Below, piece by piece: positions 18,501 to 26,120 of a DNA stretch of 64,000 nucleotides. The notes beneath the pieces were generated by a model, which was given only the letters and a program-made list of their open reading frames with translations, was not told where the DNA came from and searched no databases. The stretch's first letter is position 1. Each line of letters opens with the position of its first letter. Source of the DNA: JAADEM01 sp965371855 (GTDB taxonomy: Bacteria; Bacteroidota; Bacteroidia; Bacteroidales; Marinilabiliaceae); NCBI GenBank assembly GCA_965371855.1, contig CBDUZZ010000015.1, forward strand, positions 1-64,000. The letters are read 5' to 3'. A program made the position numbers and the translations under genes.

Positions 18501-18685
18501 TGGTCAGTAACTGTTCCTGAAATTGATTTACTTTGTTGTTGTTCAGAATCAACTTTAGAACTTGCAACGGAGCTATTTGCCGAAACCTGTAAAAGGCTTA
18601 CCAGCAAAATTAAGATCGTCATCCTCATAATAAGGAAAATCTTTTTATCCTGTAAGCAGGATAGGTTAAAACATTTTTTTTTCAT
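15593..18685 (-). CDS. SusC/RagA-type TonB-linked outer membrane protein without STN domain (susC2)
   Basis: This 1030-residue SusCD importer has a signal region MRMTILILLVSLLQVSANS after a 19-residue leader, then directly the CarboxypepD_reg domain (ISGTVTDQDGNTLPGVSVFV), plug (EPLYVIDGIPMANNKGG) and barrel ending RITF. There is no STN domain, although it is the gene next to fecR. The barrel is highly similar to susC1. The plug-to-barrel similarity contrasts with the unrelated N-terminal segments, suggesting duplication plus N-terminal exchange. It starts 80 bp after fecR, across a hairpin that could end an antisense RNA. Confidence 0.93.
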   Translation of the reverse strand: MKKKCFNLSCLQDKKIFLIMRMTILILLVSLLQVSANSSVASSKVDSEQQQSKSISGTVTDQDGNTLPGVSVFVKGTTIGTITDIDGNYKLDVPNDASTLVFSTIGMTTVEESIAGKNEINVIMESAIFGIDEVVVTALGIKRDEKTLTYAQQTVSGEDLLKARDINFVNSISGKISGVEIKKSSSGAGGSTKVILRGNKSLSGSSEPLYVIDGIPMANNKGGQPGMWGGIDGGDGISQINSEDIESLTVLKGSNAAALYGSQGANGVIIITTKSGKKGKARVEISSGVTFESIIKTPDLQFDYGSVDGAKESWSTSKGDYNNSFVDDFFKTGLNLLNSITISGGGDKTTAYFSYANITSNGVIPENKYQKNNVTFKQSTKLFNDKMNISSNVMLTDEVTNNRNPAGYYINPLTGLYFFPRNLDFNSYKENYEVFNEGRNMYLQNWFVEDHHQSNPYWIINRQPKEDKVKRAITNISLDYQIANNLKLQLRGSYDYAIKSYEMKHYAGSNGTNVHANGAWDYSKSTDELIYTDAILTYNKKFGDISLDAIVGTSYQKSTYGVGVRVATGTTGLKFANEFNFQNIEDNVMVNSTYGSKKIKQAVFGNVQLGYKEMLFLDISGRNDWASTLVGTGNDSYFYPAFGLTALISEMVELPDFISFGKIRTSYTTVANEVPFNMVHPNHTITFAGVEINTTKPFTNLKPEMLRSLEFGTDWRFFNGRLGFDFTYYNINSQDQFINLPAPSGSGYTRYFVNAGEIVNSGIEISVNATPVKSGDFSWSTAFNYSNNKNEIVELHEDLGDAMNISDSEGYQLIIKKGGSFGDLYVHKFLRDEQGRIMLDENGAIQKTAEKEFIGNSNPDWSLGWNNNINYKDLSFGFLINSKFGGKVISQTEAMLDGYGVSQRTADARNAGGVTIDAVMPDGTAVTKMGAETYYRATGMRNGIKEPYTYDRTNIRLAEVSVTYNLNLQESNLPIDKLTFSLVGQNLLFFYKEAPFDPELAMNTTNAFQSLDNFNLPSTRTYGFNIRITF

Positions 18686-18698
18686 AAATTTGTCATGT

Positions 18699-18768
18699 TA
18701 AATTAAACATTTAGAAAATATAACTAAGTGTTAGGCGGGGAATGGTACGAACATTTCCCGCTTTTTAT
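18699..18768 (+). ncRNA. Candidate antisense RNA at the fecR-susC2 junction (DonS-like)
   Basis: On the plus strand, TAAATTTG at 18685-18692 overlaps the susC2 start codon as a possible -7 box. About 45 bp on, the stem GCGGGGAATG/CATTTCCCGC (18735-18744/18752-18761) is followed by five T. The predicted RNA of about 70 nt would be antisense to the susC2 leader. The same arrangement occurs at 49447-49544. It matches the position of DonS antisense RNAs in Bacteroides glycan loci. No expression evidence is available, and the octamer could be chance in AT-rich DNA. Confidence 0.4.
18735..18766 (+). terminator. Hairpin with U-tract between fecR and susC2 (reads on plus strand)
   Basis: A ten-pair stem with one G-T pair and a seven-base loop is followed by CTTTTTATA on the plus strand. 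On the minus strand (the gene direction) no T-run follows, so it is a terminator only for antisense transcription, or a structured leader of susC2. A homologous hairpin is at 49511-49542. Confidence 0.7.
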
Positions 18769-19934
18769 ATAATGGTAATTGACCTTCCGTCAATATGAAA
18801 TTTTACTTCATGCGTTTTTTCAATCAAGGTTAATATTTTTTCAAAATCCTCGTATCGTTTTAAGCGCCCTGTGAATTTAACTTCACTTGCCAGCTCATTA
18901 TCAAACTTAATATCAACATTATACCATCTTGATAATGTTTTCATTATTTCACTTAGAGGTTGATCTTTAAAATAAAACAGGCCTTCTTTCCAGGCTGTAA
19001 ATTGCTCTACATCAACTATTTTGCGAGTGATTTGACCTTCTCCTCTTTTGTAAGAGCTTTGGTGATTGGGTAGTAATGTTTGAAGAACACCAGGACTGTC
19101 TTTTGGGGAAACAGAAACTGATCCTTCTACTAAAGTAGTGTATGTTATTGAATCTTCCGCATAAGATGATATGTTGAAGGAAGTTCCTAACACCTCAACA
19201 ACCTGGTCGTTGGAAATAACTATAAAAGGTTTGCTTACATCTTTATGAACTTCAAAGAAAGCCTCTCCAATTAATTCAACTTCTCTTTCATTTCCACAAA
19301 ACTGCACAGGATACCTAAAAGTTGTCTCGGAGTTTAACCAAACTTTGGTGCTATCGCTAAGTGTTACAAAAAACTCACCACCTTTGGGTATTTTTAACGT
19401 GTTATATTTAACTTTTTTAGGTTTACTATTCTTTTCAATGTAATTTATCTCCGTTCCCCGGCTGTTTATCCTGGTTCCTCCTTCCATAAGTGCAATTGAT
19501 CTCCCGGCTGATAAATCATAAGTAGATCCATCATCAAGTATCAGCATTGCTTTGCTTGTACCGGGATTAATGGTTTGAAATGTTTCTTCTACAAATTGAT
19601 TTGAATTTTTATTTGGCAAGAAGAAATATAAGCTCAAAACAATGGCAATTGTTGCTGCAATAGAACTTATGTAAACAAGAGTTTTTCGATTATTTTTTGC
19701 TTTGTATACAAGCATTTGCCTGCTAACCTTTTGCCAAATTTCGAATAAATTAACCGGGTTCTTTTCAAAATCAGACCCGTTCTTATAAAAACGTTTAGCT
19801 TCTTCATAAAAGTTCAGATGCTCGTTCTTTTGATTTACCCATCGGTTAAATATTTTCTCTTCACTTTCGGAAATCGACCCGTATAATTTTTTCTTTATAA
19901 TTTCAAAGTCAATATACTGTCTAATTCTACCCAT
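18765..19934 (-). CDS. FecR-family anti-sigma factor
   Basis: This inner-membrane protein of 389 residues holds its cognate ECF sigma factor until the partner receptor signals. A cytoplasmic N-terminal part (about 1-80) precedes one transmembrane helix (TLVYISSIAATIAIVLSLYF). The periplasmic FecR domain follows (PGTSKAMLILDDGSTYDLSA; IPKGGEFFVTLSDSTKVWLN; EAFFEVHKDVSKPFIV), with the C-terminal DUF4974 module (FKDQPLSEIMKTLSRWYNVD) that resembles STN. It lies 53 bp downstream of its sigma factor. In such systems the receptor's STN domain contacts FecR; here the adjacent SusC lacks one, and susC1 has it. Confidence 0.93.
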   Translation of the reverse strand: MGRIRQYIDFEIIKKKLYGSISESEEKIFNRWVNQKNEHLNFYEEAKRFYKNGSDFEKNPVNLFEIWQKVSRQMLVYKAKNNRKTLVYISSIAATIAIVLSLYFFLPNKNSNQFVEETFQTINPGTSKAMLILDDGSTYDLSAGRSIALMEGGTRINSRGTEINYIEKNSKPKKVKYNTLKIPKGGEFFVTLSDSTKVWLNSETTFRYPVQFCGNEREVELIGEAFFEVHKDVSKPFIVISNDQVVEVLGTSFNISSYAEDSITYTTLVEGSVSVSPKDSPGVLQTLLPNHQSSYKRGEGQITRKIVDVEQFTAWKEGLFYFKDQPLSEIMKTLSRWYNVDIKFDNELASEVKFTGRLKRYEDFEKILTLIEKTHEVKFHIDGRSITII

Positions 19935-19987
19935 TTTTAAAACTGTTTCATCTATGACACAGCTAAAATTAAAACAGGTGACAACAT

Positions 19988-20542
19988 TTATAAAATAAAT
20001 TTGGTCTTAGTATATTCAACTAACAATACCCTAAGTTTCTTCTTGGCTCTTTGTAATTGGGTTTTTACAGTATTTTCCGAAATATTTAAACTTTCAGATA
20101 TTTCACTAAGTTTTTTCCCATGCAGGTATTTATCTTTTATTATAGTTGCCATTTTGGGAGGTAATTTTTGAATTGCATTTTCGATCTTTCCTACTATTTT
20201 CGGATCTATCCAATTTGTTTCGTCATCATTGTTTACTACAGCTTCCCAAAACAAGAGGTTGTATTTATCGGTTATTTTTAGGTCTCGGAGATAGTTGAGG
20301 CATCGATTTCTTGTTGATTGGTAAAAGTAAGCTTTAATTGATTCCTGAATGGAAATTTTTTCTGCATTTTCCCAAAGGTAAATGAAAAGTGATTGAACAA
20401 TGTCTTCACTAGCCTGCCTGTTAATAATATATCCTTCAGCAAACTTTGTTAAGAGTGGATAATACTCATAAAAGAGCGATTCGTAAACAGCATGATTACG
20501 CTTCCTAATTTCGTTTAAAAGTATAGATTCTTCAATTCGCAT
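19988..20542 (-). CDS. FecI-like ECF sigma factor (RNA polymerase sigma-70 family)
   Basis: This 184-residue sigma factor directs transcription of the adjacent SusCD genes when released by FecR. Region 2 is visible (YYPLLTKFAEGYIINRQASE DIVQSLFIYLWEN), as is region 4 with its helix-turn-helix (KKLSEISESLNISENTVKTQ LQRAKKKL). A TATATTTG box lies about 41 bp upstream of the ATG at 20542. It is the first gene of the minus-strand fecI-fecR-susC2-susD series. Confidence 0.93.
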   Translation of the reverse strand: MRIEESILLNEIRKRNHAVYESLFYEYYPLLTKFAEGYIINRQASEDIVQSLFIYLWENAEKISIQESIKAYFYQSTRNRCLNYLRDLKITDKYNLLFWEAVVNNDDETNWIDPKIVGKIENAIQKLPPKMATIIKDKYLHGKKLSEISESLNISENTVKTQLQRAKKKLRVLLVEYTKTKFIL

Positions 20543-20582
20543 TACCTAGTTTTATGTAAAAAACAATTAGAATTAGTTAGGG

Positions 20583-20590
20583 CAAATATA
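20583..20590 (-). promoter_or_regulatory. Candidate -7 box of the fecI operon
   Basis: TATATTTG on the minus strand, 41 bp before the fecI ATG, is the same octamer and spacing as seen ahead of susC1. No clear -33 element is seen. Confidence 0.45.
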
Positions 20591-20962
20591 TTATAATTTT
20601 TGCAAAGTTGATAATTACCATTTTATAAGGTGATTTATGAAAAATTAATCACAAAAGGCTTATTGCCAGCAAAATACATGACTGATATTAAGGTTTTTAC
20701 AATTGTTTTGATCAAGAAATTGCACTTGCAAATTTAATTTTCGCAATGTTCTGCATCTGATTTTATTTTTCACTTCAATATTCTATCCCTATATTTGAAC
20801 GTCCAAGAAATATAGGGAGTACCATAATGCATGTAACACCTTTCTAAATCTACTCATATTATTTATATTTTAAGTTGGTGGAAAAAATTTAGGAAGATTG
20901 TCAAAGTGATTTATCAGGCAAACAGGTAAAACTTCCCTGTCTTGTTTTGGAATATAGGTTAT
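20591..20962. other. Intergenic stretch upstream of fecI
   Basis: About 370 bp without a recognisable gene, repeat or structured element. It separates the fecI promoter from the left segment of direct repeat DR2. Confidence 0.6.
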
Positions 20963-20999
20963 AAATGTTTATAGATTTTTTCAAATTAGGAAGAAAACA
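20963..20999. repeat. Left 37-bp part of direct repeat DR2
   Basis: Identical to 8713-8749. Here it is separated from the 393-bp core by 221 bp (21000-21220) that copy DR1 lacks. DR2 has no MITE insertion after AGAAAACA, so it approximates the pre-insertion site. Confidence 0.85.
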
Positions 21000-21064
21000 A
21001 TCAGCGACTACCAAACAATATATCCATCGAAAGGTCATTTTGAACCAATCCCAAAGAATGGCTG

Positions 21065-21480
21065 TTAGTTTGCAGCCCAAAAATGGTTATCATTTTCTGA
21101 GAAACAGATATCATTTATGTTTTGAGCAGCGCTTTTACCGGGTGCAACTTCATTCCAATAAAAAGGAATCCCTCCCAACACCATATAAAGTTGTATAATT
21201 TGATATTGGTCGAGAACAGAATTTTGCGACTGCAAAAACAGTTCACATTCATTCAATGTAAATAGTACAAGTTTCAATCTTGCGGTTATCCGGTTAAACA
21301 GTCCCCCTGTGTTGTTAATTAACTTATTGATCATCCAGGATGCGGCTGATCCGCATGTTATCAATAAAATGTCTTTCCAACCCTTCTTCTTCCATAAACA
21401 GCTACAAATTCAGATTTGTTAGAGGTTAACAGCGATCTTAACGCTTAGATTTCTTTTTTTCGCCCAATTATTTTATTCAT
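21065..21480 (-). pseudogene. AAA ATPase relic in DR2
   Basis: This is the longer copy of the relic seen in DR1: MNKIIGRKKEI from 21480, a frameshift, Walker A GRRRVGKTF, an internal deletion, then ITCGSAASWMINKLINNTGG and on through DQYQIIQLYMVLGGIPFYW and GKSAAQNINDICFSEN before ending at 21065. The last segment is typical of the central part of Bacteroidota AAA ATPases with a DUF234/nuclease-like tail, which is missing. It is non-functional because of the frameshift and the loss of the Walker B region. Confidence 0.8.
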
Positions 21481-21613
21481 CTTACGCTGTATTTGGCTAT
21501 AAATACAGTAAAAAATATAGATGTAGCCAAAATAGATGTTCGTAATTGGCTTTAGCTATGGATAAAGTATTGCTTGCAGCCAAATGCTTTTGCCAGTTGT
21601 GAATAATAAAACC
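21221..21613. repeat. 393-bp direct repeat DR2 core
   Basis: Partner of 9103-9495, same orientation, two mismatches seen in 393 positions. Beyond 21613 (after AATAATAAAACC) the two copies diverge completely. Confidence 0.95.
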
Positions 21614-21751
21614 GCATTTTATTACCTATATCTGTATTATTGTGTTCTTTATACCGATTGTGTAATTCTCTACTAGCAATTCCGCTAGAACTAACTTGGA
21701 ATTTAAAATAAAATAAACTAAATTAGTGAACTGGAAATACGAAATATTAGT

Positions 21752-22339
21752 ATGTTTGGTTCTCGAAAAATAAAAGATAATATTATATTGACCATTTACA
21801 AAGACATTCGAACGGTATTTCGTTTAAATGATATTGCCATGATTGCAGGTGAAACAAGCTTTAATTCACTCAATAAAAAACTGAACTACTACGTCCGTAC
21901 AGGCAAGTTACAAAATCCCCGCAAAGGTATATACACCAAACCAAATTATAGTACTGAAGAACTTGCATGCACCATTTACACACCTTCCTATATATCGCTT
22001 GAATATGTACTGCAAAAAGCAGGTATCGTATTTCAATATGATTCAAGAATTACAGTTGTAAGTTATCTAAGCCGGACTATTGATGTGTCAGGCAGAGAAT
22101 ATATATTCCGCAAAGTCAAGGGAGAAATTCTTGCAAATCCAGCAGGAATTGACAGACAGGAAAATCAGATAAACATAGCCACTACTGAAAGAGCGTTTTT
22201 AGACTTGATATACCTGAACAAAGATTATTATTTTGACAATCTCAATCCGTTAAAAAAACAACTCATTTATAAACTATTACCTCTGTACCAATCTAAAGCA
22301 TTAACTGAACGGGTAAATAAAATTCTAAAAAATGATTGA
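21752..22339 (+). CDS. AbiEi-type antitoxin (type IV toxin-antitoxin)
   Basis: This 195-residue protein has an N-terminal winged-helix part (VFRLNDIAMIAGETSFNSLN KKLNYYVRTGKL) followed by the AbiEi region: NPRKGIYTKPNYSTEELACT, then YISLEYVLQKAGIVFQYDSR and the 'TTERAFLDLIYL' motif. AbiEi proteins repress their own operon and counteract the nucleotidyltransferase toxin AbiEii. The stop TGA (22337-22339) overlaps the toxin start ATG (22332) by 8 bp, the usual translational coupling. The pair probably gives phage defence or stabilises the region. The antitoxin frame is intact. Confidence 0.85.
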   Translation: MFGSRKIKDNIILTIYKDIRTVFRLNDIAMIAGETSFNSLNKKLNYYVRTGKLQNPRKGIYTKPNYSTEELACTIYTPSYISLEYVLQKAGIVFQYDSRITVVSYLSRTIDVSGREYIFRKVKGEILANPAGIDRQENQINIATTERAFLDLIYLNKDYYFDNLNPLKKQLIYKLLPLYQSKALTERVNKILKND

Positions 22340-23028
22340 CATAAACCGGCATAGATTTTTTCTGGTTCAAATACTTTAAGGATGTTTACTCAGATATTGA
22401 ACTTGCAAATTACCTGGGATTTAAAGGCGGTACTGCCTTGATGTTTTTTTATGACCTTCCGCGTTTTTCTGTGGATTTAGATTTCAACCTGATTGATACA
22501 GAAAAGGAAGATGTTGTTTACGGAAAAATTCGTAAAATACTTCTCAAATACGGGACAATATTTGATGAGGCTAAAAAGTTTTACGGCCCCTTAATTGTCC
22601 TGGATTATGGTTTTAACGAACGCAAGTTGAAAGTGGAGATTTCAACCCGTGTATTTGAAAACCGTTACGAGATAAAAAATCTTCTGGGGATCAACATGAA
22701 GGTAATGGTACAGGAAGATATGTTTGCACATAAACTTTGTGCTTTGCTCGACAGGAATGTAATAACTAACCGTGATGTTTTCGATTGTTGGTTTTTTATG
22801 CAGAAACAAACCCCGGTTAATAAAAGTATTGTTGAATTCAGAATGGGAATGTCGTTTACCGATTACCTGCTAAAATGTATTAAAAACCTTGAAGCAATGA
22901 CCGACAAAGGATTGTTACAGGGCATGGGTGAATTAATGGATGACAAAATGAAAAAAATTGTGCGGGTAAAAATGAGGTCAGAAGTTATCGGGTTATTGAA
23001 GTTCTACAAAGACTTTCCAATTCTGTGA
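22332..23028 (+). pseudogene. AbiEii-type nucleotidyltransferase toxin, interrupted by a +1 frameshift
   Basis: The first frame gives MIDINRHRFFLVQIL and stops at TAA 22377. Shifting by +1 after CTT (22374-22376) continues KDVYSDIELANYLGFKGGTA and LPRFSVDLDFNLID to 23028. The nucleotidyltransferase signature G-G-T-A-L with S-V-D-L-D-F is intact, as is EDMFAHKLCALLDR further on. The joined product of about 231 residues has normal length. The break is a single extra T, which could be a disabling mutation, a sequencing error or recoding. The site CTT-TAA resembles the CTT-TGA frameshift site of prfB, but no Shine-Dalgarno-like booster lies upstream. Confidence 0.75.
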
Positions 23029-23428
23029 CCAGTGCTAATATATAGATTACTACGAAAGTACCTATCCCGAAGGTTTAGCATGGATTTCAAATCTTGCAGA
23101 GAAGTATCAGAATCGGGCAAATTGGAATACTGAAAGGGTAACTTAATAATGGGGCACCCCTTCTTCTAAACTAACCTATACAGAAGGTTAATGAATATAG
23201 TTTTTTCTATTTTTAGGGAAATAATAATATTCGTCAATGACCGGACAAACTCATTCGGCATAGAATATTAGGTATAGGAGAAATTGTAATAAACTGATTA
23301 TGAAATTAAAAATCGAAAAACAGGACGGAATATTCTTATGCACCATCCATATGGCAAAGTGATATTTTTCAAGTATATTTGGAAATAATTCATAATTTGA
23401 AGATTATTCAAATATAACTGAAAATATA
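23029..23428. other. Gap between the AbiE pair and the ATPase gene
   Basis: A short plus-strand frame (23045-23146) reads DYYESTYPEGLAWISNLAEK and ends with TAA. It has no start and is unrecognised; it looks like the C-terminal scrap of a gene. A second scrap near 23300 begins MKLKIEKQDGIFLCT and stops after about 20 codons. Nothing else is evident. Confidence 0.3.
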
Positions 23429-24691
23429 ATGGAACAAATTTTTGAAAAAATAAGAAAATACAATATATGGGATGGCCAGCCTTTGCACTCTGGTTATGAA
23501 AGAAGTGAATACCTTAATAGAATAACAGAATATATTGGAACCAAACTTGTAAAAGTACTTGTTGGGCAACGCCGTGTTGGCAAAAGTTATATCCTTCGCC
23601 AAATTATAAACTTCCTTATTGAACAAAAAGAAGTCAATCCGAAAAATATCTTTTTCATCAACAAAGAATTCACTGCCTTCGATGATATAAAAACCGCAAC
23701 AGACCTGGAAAATTTATTTAGTTATTACAAAAAAAGATACAAAGTAACCGGGAAAATCTATATCTTTCTTGATGAAATCCAAAACATAGGTAATTGGGAA
23801 TCTTATGTAAATTCCTATTCCCAAGACTTCACCCAGGACTTTGAATTATTTATCACAGGTTCAAATTCAAACCTTCTTTCAGGAGAACTTGCAACATTAC
23901 TTTCAGGGCGTTATATTGAATTTGAAATCCTCCCATTCAGTTTTTTTGAATTTGCAGGTATAAAAGCTTTGCCTGTAAACAAAGAGAATTTTCTTACTTA
24001 TTTGCAAACCGGGGGATTGCCCGAAATGTTCCATTTTGACTCGGAAGAGTTAAATCGAAACTATTCTGAGAGCCTGAAAAACACCATAGTTTTGCGTGAT
24101 ATTGTTGGTCGGCATAAGATAAAAGATCTTCAGCTACTCGAAGATATATTCAAATTTTTGGCTGTCAATATTGGCAACCTTACTTCTATTAGCAGCATTG
24201 TAAACTACTTTAAGAGCAGGCATAAGAAAACAAATTATGAAACGATCTCCACTTATATTGGTTACCTGAAAGATACATTTATATTTCACCGGGCTGAAAG
24301 ATATAATCTACGTGGGAAACAAACCCTGGGAGGAGAGTATAAATACTACCTGAATGATTTAGCATTTAAAAATTTCCTTTTCGGATTTTATCCCTCTGAT
24401 ATTGGGTACAATCTTGAAAATTATGTTTATATACAACTGAAACGAATGGGATATAAAATATCTGTTGGAGTATTAAATAATCTTGAAATTGATTTTGTTG
24501 CACAAAAATCAGATAAAACCATTTATGTTCAAGTGTGCTATCTTTTAAGCAGCCAAAAGGTAATCGAACGGGAGTTTGGCAACCTGCTTTTAATTAAAGA
24601 TAACCACGAAAAATATGTCGTTTCGCTTGATGACCTAAAGTTTTCAAACTACGAAGGAATAAAACATATTAAACCCTGGGAATTGATGTAA
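23429..24691 (+). CDS. AAA_14/DUF4143 ATP-binding protein
   Basis: This intact 420-residue protein belongs to the orphan ATPase group common in Bacteroidota genomes. The Walker A is VGQRRVGKSY (about residue 44), Walker B is KIYIFLDEIQN, and the sensor is ELFITGSNSNLL. The C-terminal half is DUF4143-like (NLENYVYIQLKRMGYKISVG) with a nuclease-like strand pair EIDFVAQKSDKTIYVQV. The cellular role of this group is not established; defence and mobile-element links are often suggested. It sits between a toxin-antitoxin pair and a broken transposase. Other ATPases of related groups are relics nearby, while this one is complete. Confidence 0.85.
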   Translation: MEQIFEKIRKYNIWDGQPLHSGYERSEYLNRITEYIGTKLVKVLVGQRRVGKSYILRQIINFLIEQKEVNPKNIFFINKEFTAFDDIKTATDLENLFSYYKKRYKVTGKIYIFLDEIQNIGNWESYVNSYSQDFTQDFELFITGSNSNLLSGELATLLSGRYIEFEILPFSFFEFAGIKALPVNKENFLTYLQTGGLPEMFHFDSEELNRNYSESLKNTIVLRDIVGRHKIKDLQLLEDIFKFLAVNIGNLTSISSIVNYFKSRHKKTNYETISTYIGYLKDTFIFHRAERYNLRGKQTLGGEYKYYLNDLAFKNFLFGFYPSDIGYNLENYVYIQLKRMGYKISVGVLNNLEIDFVAQKSDKTIYVQVCYLLSSQKVIEREFGNLLLIKDNHEKYVVSLDDLKFSNYEGIKHIKPWELM

Positions 24692-24958
24692 TAAAATTTG
24701 ATTTTGCTTTTTGGCAACGGCTTCATCAGCAAAGTTCTTTTTCACCTTTTCGTGCCGCAGATACATCAGGCAGTTATTGGACAGGTAATAGTTTATGCAT
24801 TACCAAGGAGGATTATCTAATTATTTTCTTCATAATGCCTTCTTAATTTATTACGAAGTTATTAAATTCAGAAATCCTGACCCCATATTTATAAATAGAG
24901 GTTTAATTAGGTTGAGTCGTAAATAAAAAAGTCGCAAATTGCACTAAAATGAATTCTT
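24692..24958. other. Gap before the transposase remnant
   Basis: On the minus strand about 24700-24775 can be read as NCLMYLRHEKVKKNFADEAV, a possible gene scrap without start or end. The GTTGAGTCGTAAATAAAAAAG stretch near 24910 may belong to the left end of the transposon whose transposase follows, but I cannot find a matching right end. Confidence 0.25.
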
Positions 24959-26054
24959 ATGCAGATGCAATTACCTTTGTTTCCACCAACAACCAGATTA
25001 ATAAATAGTAGTTTAGGTGTTTTTGAAAAAGATGATTTTGTTTATTATTTACACAATGGCTCACCAATTTTTTGTCACAGTAAAGACGACTTAAATACTT
25101 ACCGTTACATTACGGGTAATCTTGTTAATACCGGACTTTGTACGCCAATTGAAATTTCTCGTACTATCGGTGTTTCTAATCGTAATATCCAGCGTTATGC
25201 GAAAGCATTGCGTGAAAAGGGTAGCGACTGGTTTTTTAACCGTCTGGATAACAGAGGTAGCTGTCATAAAATGACTGATGAATTTTTAGTCCAAGCTCAA
25301 AAAATGATAGATGATTTCTATTCGGTAAACGATGTGGCAAAAATATCAGGAGTAAGCGAAGGCGCATTACGTTACCATATTAAAAAAGGGACGATTAAAA
25401 AAAAATGGTCACTTCGCTAATAAGACGACCGCCCACGATCATAGTACTCAACCAAGTGAACGAAATGGATATGATGTATTTGTTTCGCATATATTTGGAA
25501 TAGGGGCAACAAATATTGATGACCGGAGCAAAGCTTCAAATCATGAAATAGAAGAAACCCCTGTAAAATTCGAAAACTGCCAAAGCGTTGCTAATGGAGG
25601 GGTTCTGTTCTTGCTGCCTTTTCTTGTTGAAACAGGATTATTTAGTTTTCAAAAGCATTACGAAGAATTAAAAAAGGGATATTATTACATCAATTTTATT
25701 ATCCAATTATTGGCATTTATGTATTTATGCAGGATTAAAAACCCTGAGCAGTTAAAGAGTGTAAGCCCCGGTGAATTTGGTAAACTACTTGGAGTTGACA
25801 GAATACCACAGTCCAAGTGCTTGCGTGCAAAAGTAAAGCAGATAAGCGATCAAAAAAAAGCTATATGTTGGAATAAAGACCTTGCTGCCTATTGGAGTAC
25901 AGAAGAAGAAAATGAATTCTATTACATAGATGGACATATCCAGATTTATTACGGACACAATGCAAAACTTGGAAAAAAGCATGTATCACGCCAAAAATTG
26001 TGTCTGCCTGGTATGCAGAAATTTTGGGTAAATAATAGAGAAGGTATAGCTTGA
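24959..26054 (+). pseudogene. Transposase relic, frameshifted and 3'-truncated
   Basis: The first frame (24959-25420) has two helix-turn-helix segments (TPIEISRTIGVSNRNIQRYA; VNDVAKISGVSEGALRYHIK). At a run of nine A (25406 region) the reading frame shifts by +1 and continues NGHFANKTTAHDHSTQPSER, then NGGVLFLLPFLVETGLFSF, and YYIDGHIQIYYGHNAKLGKK to 26054. The second half resembles DDE-type transposases of Bacteroidota with the 'SRQKLCLPGMQKFWVNN' motif. The usual C-terminal third is missing: the frame runs into a glpT tail. The IS family is not resolved. The A9 run could permit transcriptional slippage, but the truncation makes activity unlikely. Confidence 0.75.
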
Positions 26055-26120
26055 AATATTATCAATGGTTGATTTACCGTTTTCTATCATAAACCCGCTT
26101 ACAACATCTTGCAATCCTAC
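26052..26120 (-). pseudogene. Relic of a glpT-like 3' region (copy 3)
   Basis: The minus strand reads GLQDVVSGFMIENGKSTIDN, matching IQDVVSGFMIENGKTTIENI of the permease at 38721-40064. Only about 23 codons remain, wedged between the truncated sulfatase and the truncated transposase. It marks a double breakpoint. Confidence 0.8.

Noticed and set aside
18441..18701. 86-codon plus-strand frame antisense to the susC2 start
   Set aside because: It mirrors conserved SusC coding sequence on the other strand and has no domain of its own; only a non-coding antisense RNA is considered at this junction.
8713..21613. The two direct repeats as ends of a composite transposon carrying the SusCD locus
   Set aside because: Neither repeat encodes a transposase or has terminal inverted repeats or a target duplication; they contain an ATPase relic. 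Homologous recombination is possible, transposition is not supported.
24959..25420. Independent HTH regulator gene
   Set aside because: The frame continues after the A9 run into transposase sequence ending in the SRQKLCLPGMQ motif, so it is the N-terminal half of a broken transposase.
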